Positions 18,216 through 26,513 of a DNA stretch of 64,000 bases are shown here, piece after piece. Location of the stretch: contig NZ_AP027266.1 of NCBI RefSeq assembly GCF_036322625.1, positions 809,001 to 873,000 of the forward strand, given 5' to 3'. Made by a program: the position numbers and the translations under genes. Positions within the stretch are counted from its first letter, which is position 1; each line of letters opens with the position of its first letter. This DNA comes from Roseicyclus marinus (GTDB taxonomy: Bacteria > Pseudomonadota > Alphaproteobacteria > Rhodobacterales > Rhodobacteraceae). The notes below the pieces were generated by a model. The model had not been told where the DNA came from, did not search any database, and worked only from the letters and a program-made list of their open reading frames with translations.

Positions 18216-19025
18216 TCAGGCGGCCTTTGCCCAAGCGGCGGCTTTCCAGAACAGCCGGTCGAAATTGGTCGAGGTGGCCGCCGCGAAATCCGCGTAATCG
18301 AGGCCGAAGACCTCGGCGCCGACGCGTGCGGTATGGGCGGTATAGGCCGGTTCGTTGCGCTTGCCGCGATGGGGCGGCGGCGCGAGATAGGGGCTGTCGG
18401 TTTCCAGCAAGATGCGCTCGAGCGGTGCTGCTGCAAAGATCGCGCGCAACTCGGCGCTTTTGGGAAAGGCGGCGATGCCCGACATGGACAGATAGAAGCC
18501 GAGGTCGAGCGCGGCGCGCGCCAGTTCCGCGCTCGAGGAAAAGCAGTGCATCACGCAGCTATAGGGGCCTGCGCGATATTCCTCGGTCAGGATGCGGGCC
18601 ATGTCGTCATCGGCGTCGCGGGCATGGATGATGAGCGGCAGGCCGGTCCGGCGCGCGGCCTCGATATGCAGGCGCAGGCTGTCTTGTTGCAGGGCCTTTG
18701 TTTCGGCGGTGTAGTGATAATCGAGCCCGGTTTCGCCGATGCCCACGAATTTCGGATGGCGGGCGAGCTTTTCCAGCTCGTCGAGGGTGGCCATGGGTTC
18801 GTCGGCCACGCTCATCGGATGGGTGCCCGCGGCCCAGAACACGGGGCCATGCGTCTCGGCGATGGCGCGGACGTGGGCCGCGTTGCGCAGGCGGGTGCAG
18901 ATCGTGACCATGCGGGTGACGCCCGCCGCCGTGGCGCGCGCGACGACATCGGGCAGATCGGCGGCGAGGTCGTCGAAATCCAGATGGCAATGGCTGTCGA
19001 CGATCTGGGGCAGGGGGTCTTGCAT
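18216..19025 (-). CDS. tatD: TatD-family metal-dependent hydrolase
   Basis: 269 residues. The TIM-barrel amidohydrolase metal ligands appear in DSHCHLDF (residues 10-17), GIGETGLDYHY, HARDAD, MHCFSS and the terminal LETDSPYLAPPPHRGKRNEP. These are the standard TatD signatures. The family has 3'-5' DNA exonuclease activity and roles in DNA repair or quality control. It lies between holB and the MBL hydrolase, a frequent bacterial order (tmk-holB-tatD). Confidence 0.93.
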   Translation of the reverse strand: MQDPLPQIVDSHCHLDFDDLAADLPDVVARATAAGVTRMVTICTRLRNAAHVRAIAETHGPVFWAAGTHPMSVADEPMATLDELEKLARHPKFVGIGETGLDYHYTAETKALQQDSLRLHIEAARRTGLPLIIHARDADDDMARILTEEYRAGPYSCVMHCFSSSAELARAALDLGFYLSMSGIAAFPKSAELRAIFAAAPLERILLETDSPYLAPPPHRGKRNEPAYTAHTARVGAEVFGLDYADFAAATSTNFDRLFWKAAAWAKAA

Positions 19026-19043
19026 GGCGGGCTTTCGCGGGGG

Positions 19044-20174
19044 TCAGGCCGCGGGAAGCTGTGCGGCGGTCCGGTCGAGGTCGAGGAACATATCGAACGT
19101 GAGCGCGGCATGGTCAAGGTTGACCGCCCGCCCGCGCCGCGCCCGTTGGGTCAGGTTGGCCGCAAGATCGGCCCAGAGGCGGGCGGCGACGGGATCGGGG
19201 GCAAGGCGGGCCAAGGTTTTCGCCTCGCCCGGAACGATCTCGGTCAGGGGATGGCCGGTGGCCCCTTGCCGGGCAAGGCGGGCCAGCGCGCGGTCAAGGA
19301 GCGAGAGCGTCAGGTCAAAGGCCGTCTCGCCGCCCTTGCCGGCCGTGGCCTCCGACAGGCGGAGCGCCAGCGCGCGGTCGAGCCGGGGCAGGCCATCGAG
19401 CAGCATGACGAGGTCGCGGTAGAGGCCGAGACCGCCATGGGCGGCAAGGCGCACCGCCTCGCCCACCGAGCCTGCGGCCAGTTCGGCCAAGGCTGCCGCG
19501 TTTTCGGGCGGGGTCTGGCCGGCCTGCGCCAGCGCGGCGGTCAGGTCATCGGGCGAGAGCGGGCCGAAGCGCAGGGTCCGGCAACGCGAGCGGATCGTGG
19601 GCAAAAGACCCGAGGGGCGGTGCGAGATGAGGAACAGGACCGCGTCGGCGGGCGGTTCCTCCAGCTCCTTGAGGAGCGCATTGGCGGCGGAGGCGTTCAT
19701 CTCGTCGGCGCTGTCGACGATGACGACGCGGCGGCCGCTGTCGCCTGCGGACATGTGGAAGAAGGATTTGACGCGGCGCACCTCGTCCACGGTGAGCTGC
19801 GATTTGAGTTTCTTGGTCTTTTCGTCCCAGGGCCTGCGGATGAGGCAGAGCCCCGGTTCGGAGAGCGCGCGCAGGCGGGCGGCGACGGGGTGGTCGTCGT
19901 CGATGTCGAGCGTTTGGGGCGGCGGGGGCGCGCCGAACAGGCTGTCGCCGGTATCGGGGGGCGTGGCCAGAAGAAAGCGGGCGGCGCGCCAGGCGAAGGT
20001 GGCTTTGCCCACGCCCTCGGGTCCGGTCAGAAGCCAGCCATGGGGCAGCCGGCCCGAGGTGAAGGCCGCGAGAAACGCCGCCTCGGCCTCGGGCTGGCCG
20101 AAGAGCCGCGCGGTCTGGCGCGGGTGCGGCGCACCGTCGAGGCGGTCGGGTTCTGGGAGGGCGTCCTCGGTCAT
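19044..20174 (-). CDS. holB: DNA polymerase III delta' subunit
   Basis: 376 residues. The AAA+ clamp-loader signature is visible: the P-loop-like segment LLTGPEGVGKATFAWRAA near residues 48-65, VVIVDSADEMNASAANALLKELEEPP as the sensor/Walker B region (key part NALLKELEEPP), and SHRPSGLLPTIRSRCR with the SRC motif. It is the delta' part of the clamp loader that opens the beta clamp on DNA. It follows tmk after 96 bp containing three palindromes and precedes tatD. Confidence 0.93.
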   Translation of the reverse strand: MTEDALPEPDRLDGAPHPRQTARLFGQPEAEAAFLAAFTSGRLPHGWLLTGPEGVGKATFAWRAARFLLATPPDTGDSLFGAPPPPQTLDIDDDHPVAARLRALSEPGLCLIRRPWDEKTKKLKSQLTVDEVRRVKSFFHMSAGDSGRRVVIVDSADEMNASAANALLKELEEPPADAVLFLISHRPSGLLPTIRSRCRTLRFGPLSPDDLTAALAQAGQTPPENAAALAELAAGSVGEAVRLAAHGGLGLYRDLVMLLDGLPRLDRALALRLSEATAGKGGETAFDLTLSLLDRALARLARQGATGHPLTEIVPGEAKTLARLAPDPVAARLWADLAANLTQRARRGRAVNLDHAALTFDMFLDLDRTAAQLPAA

Positions 20175-20202
20175 GGCATGGTGGTAGCATGGGGGGAGGG
20201 GG

Positions 20203-20267
20203 CGGAAAACTCGAGTTTTCCGGTTGGGAAATCTGCAGATTTCCCGCGTGAAAAACTGCAGTTTTTC
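20203..20267. repeat. Three perfect palindromes in the tmk-holB gap
   Basis: Three separate perfect palindromes lie side by side. They are 20203-20222 (CGGAAAAC-TCGA-GTTTTCCG), 20226-20245 (GGGAAAT-CTGCAG-ATTTCCC) and 20250-20267 (GAAAAA-CTGCAG-TTTTTC). On the minus strand they come after the tmk stop (20271) and before the holB start (20174). Each has purine/A-rich arms ending in G or C and a short self-complementary core. They resemble the pair at 773-830 in architecture but not in exact sequence. Confidence 0.9.
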
Positions 20268-20270
20268 GGG

Positions 20271-20912
20271 TCAGCGCAGGCGGCGGGCGACGGCGGCCTC
20301 GATATCGGTGGCGATGGCGTCGGCGTCGCGGCCCGCATCGATCAGGACGCAGCGGTCGGGATATTCCCCGGCCAGCGCGCGAAAGCCCTCGCGCAAGCGG
20401 TGCTGGAAGGCGAGGCCGAAATCCTCGAACCGGTCCTCGCCCGAGCGGCGGGCAAGGCCACGGGTCAGCGCGACCTCGGGGTCCATGTCGAGGATCAGCG
20501 TCAGGTCGGGTTCGATGCCGATCACGCGGGCGTGGATGTCATCGACCAGCCCGCGCAGGTCGCCGCGCGTGGCGCCTTGGTAGATGCGGGTCGAATCGGC
20601 GAAGCGGTCGGTGATCACGTCGCGCCCTGCCGCCAGCGCCGGGCGGATCGTGCGTTCGAGGTGATCGCGGCGCGCGGCGGTGAACAGGAGGATCTCGGTC
20701 TCGGGCGACCAGCGGTCCGGATCGCCTTCGACAAGGAGGCGGCGGATCTCCTCGGCCCCCGGCGCGCCGCCCGGTTCGCGGGTGCGCAAGGGATCGCGGC
20801 CAAGATGGGCCAGATGCGCGGCAAGGCGCTGGGCCTGTGTGGATTTGCCCGAACCGTCGATGCCTTCGAGGCTGATGAAGAGCGCGCCCCCCGCGGGCCC
20901 CGTGCGCGACAT
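20271..20912 (-). CDS. tmk: Thymidylate kinase
   Basis: 213 residues. The P-loop is FISLEGIDGSGKSTQAQRLA near residues 12-31; the DRY-like motif appears as DRFADSTRIYQGATRG, and REPGGAPGAEEIRRLL is the conserved dTMP-binding region. It phosphorylates dTMP to dTDP. The start codon overlaps the stop of the upstream D,D-carboxypeptidase by one base (TGATG), so translation is probably coupled. The length is normal. Confidence 0.95.
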   Translation of the reverse strand: MSRTGPAGGALFISLEGIDGSGKSTQAQRLAAHLAHLGRDPLRTREPGGAPGAEEIRRLLVEGDPDRWSPETEILLFTAARRDHLERTIRPALAAGRDVITDRFADSTRIYQGATRGDLRGLVDDIHARVIGIEPDLTLILDMDPEVALTRGLARRSGEDRFEDFGLAFQHRLREGFRALAGEYPDRCVLIDAGRDADAIATDIEAAVARRLR

Positions 20913-22120
20913 CAGCCGCCCACGAGCGTCGGCGGCGGCCCGATCAGCCGGTGCAGCACATCGCGCGTGGCCGTGCCAAGCCGCGTGCCAATGCCGCCCT
21001 GCGCCACATCTTCGGTCGCGAGCAGGGGGATGCGGTGTTCGATGGCATCCGCGCCCTCGCCCATGCGCACGACCAGTTCGCCCAGTTGGTCACCCGCCGA
21101 AACGGGCGCGGGGAGGGGCGCGGTATAGGTGATCTCGGCCGCAAGATCGGGCGTGCCGCTGGCGGGCAGGAGCAGCGTCAGATCGCTGGCGGGCGCCATG
21201 CCCACATCGGCGGCGGCCCCCATGAAGACGGGCGCGCGGGCCATTTCCGTGCCGCCGGTCACGACCTGGCGTTCGACGAATTGGCGCAGCGCCCAGGTGG
21301 TGATGCGCTCGGCCTCCCGCGCGCGGGCCTCGGCGCTGGGCAGGCCGGTGATCACGAAGGTCACCCGGCGCGTGCCCTGCACGGCGGAACCCACGAGCCC
21401 GTAGCCCGCCTCGGAGGTGTGGCCGGTCTTGAGCCCGTCGGCCCCGATCCCCAACGACAGAAGCGGGTTGCGGTTGAACCGGTTGGCGGGCGAGCGGTTC
21501 TCGTAATCGAATTCGGTTTCGGCGAAATAGCGATAGTATTCGGGATGTTCGGTGATGATGCGCTCGGCCAGGATGCCCAGGTCGCGCATGCTCATCACAT
21601 GGCCCGGCGCGGGCCAGCCCGAGGCATTCATCAGCGTCGTCTGGTTCATGCCCAGTTCGCGCGCCCGGTCGGTGGCGATGCGCGCCCATCCGGCTTCGGT
21701 CCCGTCGGGGCTGAGCGCCTCGGCGAGCGCGACGGAGGCGTCATTGCCCGAGACGATGATCACGCCGCGGATCAGATCCTCGACCGTGGGGCGGTCGGAG
21801 GTGTTGAGAAACATGGTCGAGCCGCCAAAGCTCATCGCATGGGCGCTGACCGGCAGGCGCGTGTCGAGCGACAGCCGCCCCTCGTCCAGCGCCTCGAAGG
21901 TGGTCAGAAGCACCATGAGCTTGGACATGGAGGCCGGGGGCAGCGGCACCTCGGCGTCATGGGCAAACAGGACCTGGCCGGTGCCGTGATCGATCACATA
22001 GGCCGCCGTCGCCTCGGTCTGGTAGGCCTGCGCCAGCGCGGCGCCCGCCCCGAGCGCGAGGGAGAGCGCCACCACGATCCGGGCGGCGCAGGAGGTCAGT
22101 CGGGTCAGCGAAAAGGGCAT
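20912..22120 (-). CDS. dacC: D-alanyl-D-alanine carboxypeptidase (PBP5/6 type)
   Basis: 402 residues with a Sec signal peptide ending near LAQA (about residue 30). The penicillin-binding active site is complete: SMSK (Ser-x-x-Lys) following PLPPA, SGN in IVSGNDASVALAE, and KTG in GLKTGHTSEAGYGL. A C-terminal PBP5-type beta domain follows, ending in a short amphipathic-looking tail. It trims the terminal D-Ala of peptidoglycan stem peptides in the periplasm. AGGACC precedes the ATG at 22120. The SPOR lipoprotein gene lies just upstream. The exact dac paralogue name is a convention rather than a deduction. Confidence 0.9.
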   Translation of the reverse strand: MPFSLTRLTSCAARIVVALSLALGAGAALAQAYQTEATAAYVIDHGTGQVLFAHDAEVPLPPASMSKLMVLLTTFEALDEGRLSLDTRLPVSAHAMSFGGSTMFLNTSDRPTVEDLIRGVIIVSGNDASVALAEALSPDGTEAGWARIATDRARELGMNQTTLMNASGWPAPGHVMSMRDLGILAERIITEHPEYYRYFAETEFDYENRSPANRFNRNPLLSLGIGADGLKTGHTSEAGYGLVGSAVQGTRRVTFVITGLPSAEARAREAERITTWALRQFVERQVVTGGTEMARAPVFMGAAADVGMAPASDLTLLLPASGTPDLAAEITYTAPLPAPVSAGDQLGELVVRMGEGADAIEHRIPLLATEDVAQGGIGTRLGTATRDVLHRLIGPPPTLVGG

Positions 22121-22142
22121 TCCGGGTCCTGTGTCTTTGGCG

Positions 22143-23057
22143 TCACCTCGTGACCGGGTAGGCGTCCGCGAAGCCGAGATCCCGCACGGTGCGCAGCATG
22201 GTCGCGCGTTCCTGTTCCGTCTGGGCCGGGCCGACAACCACCCGCCAGAACCGGCGGCCGTTGGTGCTTTGGTCATATATTGTCGGCACAAGACCGGCAT
22301 TGCGCAAGGCCTGCCCGGTGTTGTTGGCGTTTTCCTGCACAGAGAAGATGCCGATCTGGACGAAGGGCCGCTCGAGCGTGCTGGTTGCTGTCGCTGCGGG
22401 CGCGGGCGCGGCAGCGGCGGCGGGCCTGGGCGCGGGGCTGGCCGTTTCCTCGGCCCGTTCGGCCTCGGTGATGGCGGCGGCGGCGGCGGCGATGGGGTCG
22501 CCGATCGGGGTGGCGGTGATCTCGGGCGTGGCGATCGCGGTCTCCGCCCCGGCGACCTCGGCGGTCTGAGCCTCGGGGGCGGGGGTGACGACGGGGTCGG
22601 GGCGTTCCTCGCGGCGGAGTGCCGTGACCTGCACCTGCGTCGGATCGCCCGCAAGGATGTTGAGCGCCGCCGCGGCATCGGAGGATATCATCAGCGCGGG
22701 CCCGGGTCGGTCGATCTCGCGCCGGAACAACGCCCCGATGACGAAGCGGCCGTTTTCCTCGTTGCGGATGATCACGCGCTCGGGGTCGTCGGCGGTGGGA
22801 TGGGCCACCCAGACCCCGCCGAGCGAGGGTCGGCCATCCCACAGACCTTCCTCGGTGACCTGGAAGACTTCGGGGGCTTCGACATCGCGTTCGACAAGCC
22901 GCGTCGCGCCGATGGGGGCGGGGGTGCCCTCGGCCGCGGAACCCGCGCGGAGATTGGCGAAGGGCGAGCCGCCCTCGCCGCAGGCGGTGAGCGCCAGGAG
23001 GGCGCAGGCGGCAAGACCCAGCCGGGCCTGCTTGGGTGTCTTGTGCAATCGGGTCAT
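22143..23057 (-). CDS. SPOR-domain lipoprotein
   Basis: 304 residues. The N-terminus has a lipobox, LLALTAC (Cys near residue 26), so it is a predicted outer- or inner-membrane lipoprotein. The middle is Ala/Pro-rich low complexity. The C-terminal ~75 residues are a SPOR domain (FVQIGIFSVQENANNTGQAL, then WRVVVGPAQTEQER), which binds denuded septal peptidoglycan. It starts the run leading to dacC and tmk. A role in cell division or cell-wall remodelling beside the carboxypeptidase is plausible. Confidence 0.87.
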   Translation of the reverse strand: MTRLHKTPKQARLGLAACALLALTACGEGGSPFANLRAGSAAEGTPAPIGATRLVERDVEAPEVFQVTEEGLWDGRPSLGGVWVAHPTADDPERVIIRNEENGRFVIGALFRREIDRPGPALMISSDAAAALNILAGDPTQVQVTALRREERPDPVVTPAPEAQTAEVAGAETAIATPEITATPIGDPIAAAAAAITEAERAEETASPAPRPAAAAAPAPAATATSTLERPFVQIGIFSVQENANNTGQALRNAGLVPTIYDQSTNGRRFWRVVVGPAQTEQERATMLRTVRDLGFADAYPVTR

Positions 23058-23276
23058 CTGCTGCTCTGTCCGCGCTCGACGGGCACCATGGTGCCTCTGG
23101 TTTCGCGGCCCGATGCCGTCTTTCGGGCAGGGTGCCGCTTTCGTTTGGCGGATAGATACCCTGTTCGGCCTTGTCTGGAAACCCGTTTGCCGAGGGCGCG
23201 GCAGCGGATCGCCGATAGGGTGCGGCCCGGAGCATCTTTCAGAATCGCCGGAGCGCGCTTACCAGAGCGCCAGGCC

Positions 23277-23366
23277 GGAGGAGTGGCCGAGCGGTTTAAG
23301 GCACCGGTCTTGAAAACCGGCGTGCGTGAGAGCGTACCGTGGGTTCGAATCCCACCTCCTCCGCCA
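23277..23366 (+). tRNA. tRNA-Ser (anticodon TGA)
   Basis: A 90-nt class II tRNA. The acceptor stem GGAGGAG pairs with CTCCTCC at 23356-23362, then discriminator G and encoded CCA to 23366. The anticodon stem CCGGT/ACCGG encloses CTTGAAA, giving anticodon TGA at 23311-23313. The long variable arm (CGTGCGTGAGAGCGTACCG) is typical of serine tRNAs. The accessory segment with the recombinase begins directly after it. Confidence 0.97.
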
Positions 23367-23727
23367 CCGCCCTATGTCTCTGTTTTTATTACAGATTCCG
23401 CGTCAAATTCCCGCCTTATTCCCGTGGCTTGCGAGGCAGGCCTGCGAACAGAGACTCACTGTAACTGGTCGTTTGCGCTGGTTTTCGGATGCGGTCTCTG
23501 TTGGCCCGATTTGCCGGTGTGGTTTTTCGGGATTTCCCTGATGCTGGGTATTTTACAGGGAATTCCCGCCGTTTTCCGCCATTGTGGTGGTCTGGGGCTC
23601 TGAATCGCTCAGCGTTTTCAGTTGGTTGCTCGCAAATTCCCTGCGCCCCGGAACAGGGAATTTTTCCCGTCGAACAGGGAAACATCCACAAGAAACAGGG
23701 ATCTTGTCGTGCGCAGCAGGAAGGCGA
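23367..23727. other. Gene-free stretch after tRNA-Ser, rich in ACAGGG motifs
   Basis: These 361 bp between tRNA-Ser and the recombinase stop hold no convincing gene. Base composition is more AT-rich than the flanks. The stretch has many copies of (A)CAGGGAA and its complement TTCCCTG (see the repeat entry). No copy of the tRNA 3' end was found at the other side of the accessory segment, so I cannot call att sites. Confidence 0.6.
23531..23702. repeat. ACAGGG(A) motif cluster, three copies at 21-bp spacing
   Basis: ACAGGG occurs at 23555, 23653, 23674 and 23695. The last three are exactly 21 bp apart (two helical turns) and each is preceded by GA(A). The copy at 23555 is part of GGGAATTCCC, a 10-bp palindrome. 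Reverse-orientation copies TTCCCTG lie at 23534 and 23637. The pattern looks like phased binding sites for a DNA-binding protein, possibly the nearby recombinase or a replication/partition factor. Confidence 0.75.
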
Positions 23728-25410
23728 TCAGGCCGTGAGCCCGAAGCGGCGCTCCTGATCAGACCAAGTTAACGGCAGCGAGCTGCGGACGAGAACTTCA
23801 AGAGAGAGCTCGACGGGTTGGGTGCCGGTGATGATGGCTTGCTGCAGGGAGGGTGATAGCGTGGCCAGTGGCAGGAGACGGGCGACATAGCTCTCAGAGC
23901 GAGCTTCGGTTTGGGCGATGTCTTTGAGCGACCATCCACTCTTCATCATGTCAGCCCATCGATGCGCGAGCCGTAGGGCTCGAAGAAGTGTCCGATCTGG
24001 TTTTGGTGCCCTTGAGCCGACGATGATCTTTGTTTCCACGCCACGGCGACGAAGGGAGAGGGGCGCTTGGAAGGCAAGCAAGCTGGATGTGAGCAGAGCG
24101 CCGTCGAGACCGGACAGGCTTGCAATGGCTGTCCTGTCGAGCCGGATGTGGAGATGGTCCTGGATGATCTCGATAGAGGCTATTGCATGCGCGATGACGG
24201 CGCAGCCCTTGGCTCTGATCGATTTGGCCATGCCTTGGACCTGAGCTGCGGCGCTGGCCTGTTCGGTCGCGGATCCCGATTGCAGCACCTCGTGGCGTGT
24301 CGCTTGCGTCTCGAGATGTCCCGCAATCACCTCGACGATGGCGGCTTCAAGCGCCGGGGCGGGAAGGCGCCAGCCTTTGGGGTCTGGTCCAGCAGAGATA
24401 AGGCGGTTCGAGACATAGTATCGGAAGCGTCGACCACGTGCCTGCGTATGGGTGGGCGTGAGCAGATCGCCAGTCTCGTCCCGTAGCTTGCCTAAGAGCG
24501 GGGCGTCCGGGGTCGCGTCCTTCAGGGATCCGGTTGGGTGTTGCGATCCACGCTGCCGGGCGCTGGCCGATTGTAGCTGTACCTGCACCCTTTCCCAGAG
24601 CACCTCATCGATGATCGCGCTGTGCGTTCCCGGCCAGATCCGATCGTGGTGTCGGATCTGACCGCGGTAGATCGGGTTGGTCAGGATCCGATGGATATGG
24701 CCTCGACCGAGGAGGCCGCCGCCTTGCGTGCGTCCGCTCGTGAAGCAGCGATGTTTTGACCGTAGCCCTTCAGCCGCGGCGGCCCGGGCGGTGGCATTGA
24801 GACAGCCACGCTCAAGGTAGAGGGTGAATAGACGAAGGACGGTCTCGGCCTCGGCTTTGTTGATCACGAGTTCGCGTCGGTTCGTGTCGGGATGGGGATC
24901 ATAGCCGAGAGGCGGCAGACCACCCATCCAGAGCCCCTTCTTCTTCGAGGCGGCAATCTTGTCGCGGATCCGCTCGGCGGTGACCTCGCGCTCGAACTGG
25001 GCAAAGGAGAGGAGCACGTTGAGGGTCAGGCGCCCCATGGAGGACGAGGTGTTGAAGGCCTGCGTCACGGAGACGAAGGAGCAGCTTGCGGCGTCAAAGC
25101 GGTCCACGAGCTTTGCGAAGTCGGCGAGGGATCGCGTCAGCCGGTCGATCTTGTAGACCACGACCATGTCGACGCGCCCTGCCTCGATGTCGCTGAGCAA
25201 GCGCTGTAGCGCAGGGCGCTCCAGCGTGCCGCCGGAAACGCCGCCGTCGTCATAACGGGACGGCAGGCACTTCCAGCCCTCGTGCTTTTGGCTGGCGATG
25301 TAGGCGGCGCAGGCTTCCGCCTGCGCATCAAGCGAGTTGTAATCCTGATCGAGACCCTCTTCGGAGGATTTGCGTGTGTAGATCGCACAACGGATAGCCG
25401 GCTTGGTCAT
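23728..25410 (-). CDS. Large serine recombinase
   Basis: 560 residues. The N-terminal ~150 residues are the serine resolvase/invertase catalytic domain: YTRKSSEEGLD (nucleophile about Ser15), the Arg-rich YKIDRLTRSLADFAKLVD and the E-helix start FAQFEREVTAERIRDKIAASKKKG. A recombinase domain follows (LWMGGLPPLGYDP to NPIYRGQIRH), then a long C-terminal region with no clear zinc-ribbon Cys cluster. It would cut and rejoin att sites for integration or excision. The ATG at 25410 overlaps the DUF2924 stop (ATGA). Together with DUF2924 and DUF3489 this is a recurrent alphaproteobacterial cassette. Confidence 0.92.
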   Translation of the reverse strand: MTKPAIRCAIYTRKSSEEGLDQDYNSLDAQAEACAAYIASQKHEGWKCLPSRYDDGGVSGGTLERPALQRLLSDIEAGRVDMVVVYKIDRLTRSLADFAKLVDRFDAASCSFVSVTQAFNTSSSMGRLTLNVLLSFAQFEREVTAERIRDKIAASKKKGLWMGGLPPLGYDPHPDTNRRELVINKAEAETVLRLFTLYLERGCLNATARAAAAEGLRSKHRCFTSGRTQGGGLLGRGHIHRILTNPIYRGQIRHHDRIWPGTHSAIIDEVLWERVQVQLQSASARQRGSQHPTGSLKDATPDAPLLGKLRDETGDLLTPTHTQARGRRFRYYVSNRLISAGPDPKGWRLPAPALEAAIVEVIAGHLETQATRHEVLQSGSATEQASAAAQVQGMAKSIRAKGCAVIAHAIASIEIIQDHLHIRLDRTAIASLSGLDGALLTSSLLAFQAPLSLRRRGVETKIIVGSRAPKPDRTLLRALRLAHRWADMMKSGWSLKDIAQTEARSESYVARLLPLATLSPSLQQAIITGTQPVELSLEVLVRSSLPLTWSDQERRFGLTA

Positions 25411-25817
25411 GACGCGGCCTTCGCATTCAAGCCAAAGAAGCGTGGTCCGGACCAGTGCGCGCCGGTGATCTCGCGGGCAATGACTGAGAGGGAGCGCCAG
25501 CGCTGGCCGTTCCAAAGGTAGCCATTCTCGACAACCTCAACGACATGGGTGACGCCGTTCCATTCCCGCAACAGGCGGCCACCGGGCTTGAGGTTGGGGG
25601 ATATGCTCCGGCCCGAGCCACCTTCTGTGTCTCGCCTGAGCGCTGCGAGAACTTGCTTTGGCAGTCCGCCCGATCTTCTGGCCTGGAGTTCGAAGGCCAA
25701 GAAGCGGCGCAGGCAGGTGCGGCCTATTCCCTTTGGTGCAGGTCTGCCGAAGATCTGTGACCAGGCCGCGAGAAGCGCGGCCCGATCCATACCTTCAAGA
25801 TCAGCGAGGCGGATCAT
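25407..25817 (-). CDS. DUF2924 domain protein (recombinase partner)
   Basis: 136 residues. It matches DUF2924: an N-terminal segment (LAAWSQIFGRPAPKGIGRTCL and RRFLAFELQARRSGGL), a basic middle, and a C-terminal GGRLLREWNGVTHVVEVVENGYLWNGQRWRSLSVIAREITGAHW module, quoted by its parts LREWNG, GYLWNG and SLSVIAREITG. The gene overlaps the recombinase start by 4 bp and the DUF3489 stop by 4 bp, so the three are translationally coupled. Its role is unproven; the steady pairing suggests a directionality or DNA-binding partner of the recombinase. Confidence 0.82.
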   Translation of the reverse strand: MIRLADLEGMDRAALLAAWSQIFGRPAPKGIGRTCLRRFLAFELQARRSGGLPKQVLAALRRDTEGGSGRSISPNLKPGGRLLREWNGVTHVVEVVENGYLWNGQRWRSLSVIAREITGAHWSGPRFFGLNAKAAS

Positions 25818-26047
25818 GTGGCTGATCCGGGCGTGGCGATGATGCGGTAAACTGCGCTGCCGGTCGTGCCCTCTTCAGTCGCTGTGCGCTCGACCGCATA
25901 CCCGGCCTTGCGAAGCCCGCTGAGGGCTGCGCGTGCCGAATGCGGTTGCCAGCCGGTGGCTGAGCAGATTGCTGCAAGGCTTGCACCCTTTGGCTGCGCG
26001 AGCAGCGCCCGCACCATCTCTATCTTCGTTTGCTTGGGCTTGGACAT
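25814..26047 (-). CDS. DUF3489 domain protein (small winged-helix-like)
   Basis: 77 residues. KIEMVRALLAQPKGASLAAI, CSATGWQPHSARAALSGLRKAG and the final VYRI(I) strand form a predicted helix-turn-helix/winged helix, the DUF3489 pattern. It is the first gene of the three-gene recombinase cassette, with GGAGAG before its ATG and a 4-bp overlap with the next gene. It probably binds DNA, perhaps the element's own promoter or att region. Confidence 0.82.
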   Translation of the reverse strand: MSKPKQTKIEMVRALLAQPKGASLAAICSATGWQPHSARAALSGLRKAGYAVERTATEEGTTGSAVYRIIATPGSAT

Positions 26048-26513
26048 GAGTTCTCTCCTCGGTTGGTTGGACCGACGACGTGTCGGTCCTTGTACCGAGG
26101 CAGGCCCGGGAGTGATCCGGGCGTGGGTGCAGTACCGCTCTGTTCGCAGAGGAAGTCGAGCGCGTTCTGCGCTGCCTGAGAGGCCAAGTTACGCGGTGCC
26201 ATAGCTGCGATAGATTGAGCGGTTTGACTAAGCATCAGTAGCTGTAACCAATTGTAATAAAGCAAAAATATTACGTCAGGCCCCTTGATCTCGCTTGACA
26301 CGCTCGCGCCTTTTGGCAAGGTGACAGTGCTTCAGCAGAACAGCCCTCACGACTGGGGCATGAGGGCCCTCGGAGGAGGGCCTCTGGGCAGTCCGAAGCC
26401 ACTTCACCGGATCGCGTGATCCGGGAGGCGGCGGTCTGTTCAGCGCTCCCGAGATCAGCAGCGATCCATTCCGATCAAGCGCCCGAACGGCGTCACCACG
26501 AATGGAGGCTTTA
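26048..26513. other. Divergent intergenic region between the recombinase cassette and the ParB-methyltransferase
   Basis: 466 bp with no supported gene. An AT-rich patch at about 26235-26275 (TTGTAATAAAGC, AAAATATTACG) stands out against the GC-rich surroundings and is the likely promoter area for one or both divergent units. Nearby GAGGGCCCTC is a short palindrome. Open frames here lack homology I can recognise. Confidence 0.5.

Noticed and set aside
17391-21128. A 1245-codon plus-strand open frame
   Set aside because: It runs antisense through MBL, tatD, holB and tmk, all of which have clear motifs. It has no recognisable domain.
26020-26319. A 99-codon minus-strand frame upstream of the DUF3489 gene
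   Set aside because: It overlaps the DUF3489 start and the promoter-like AT-rich patch, has no ribosome site and no recognisable family.
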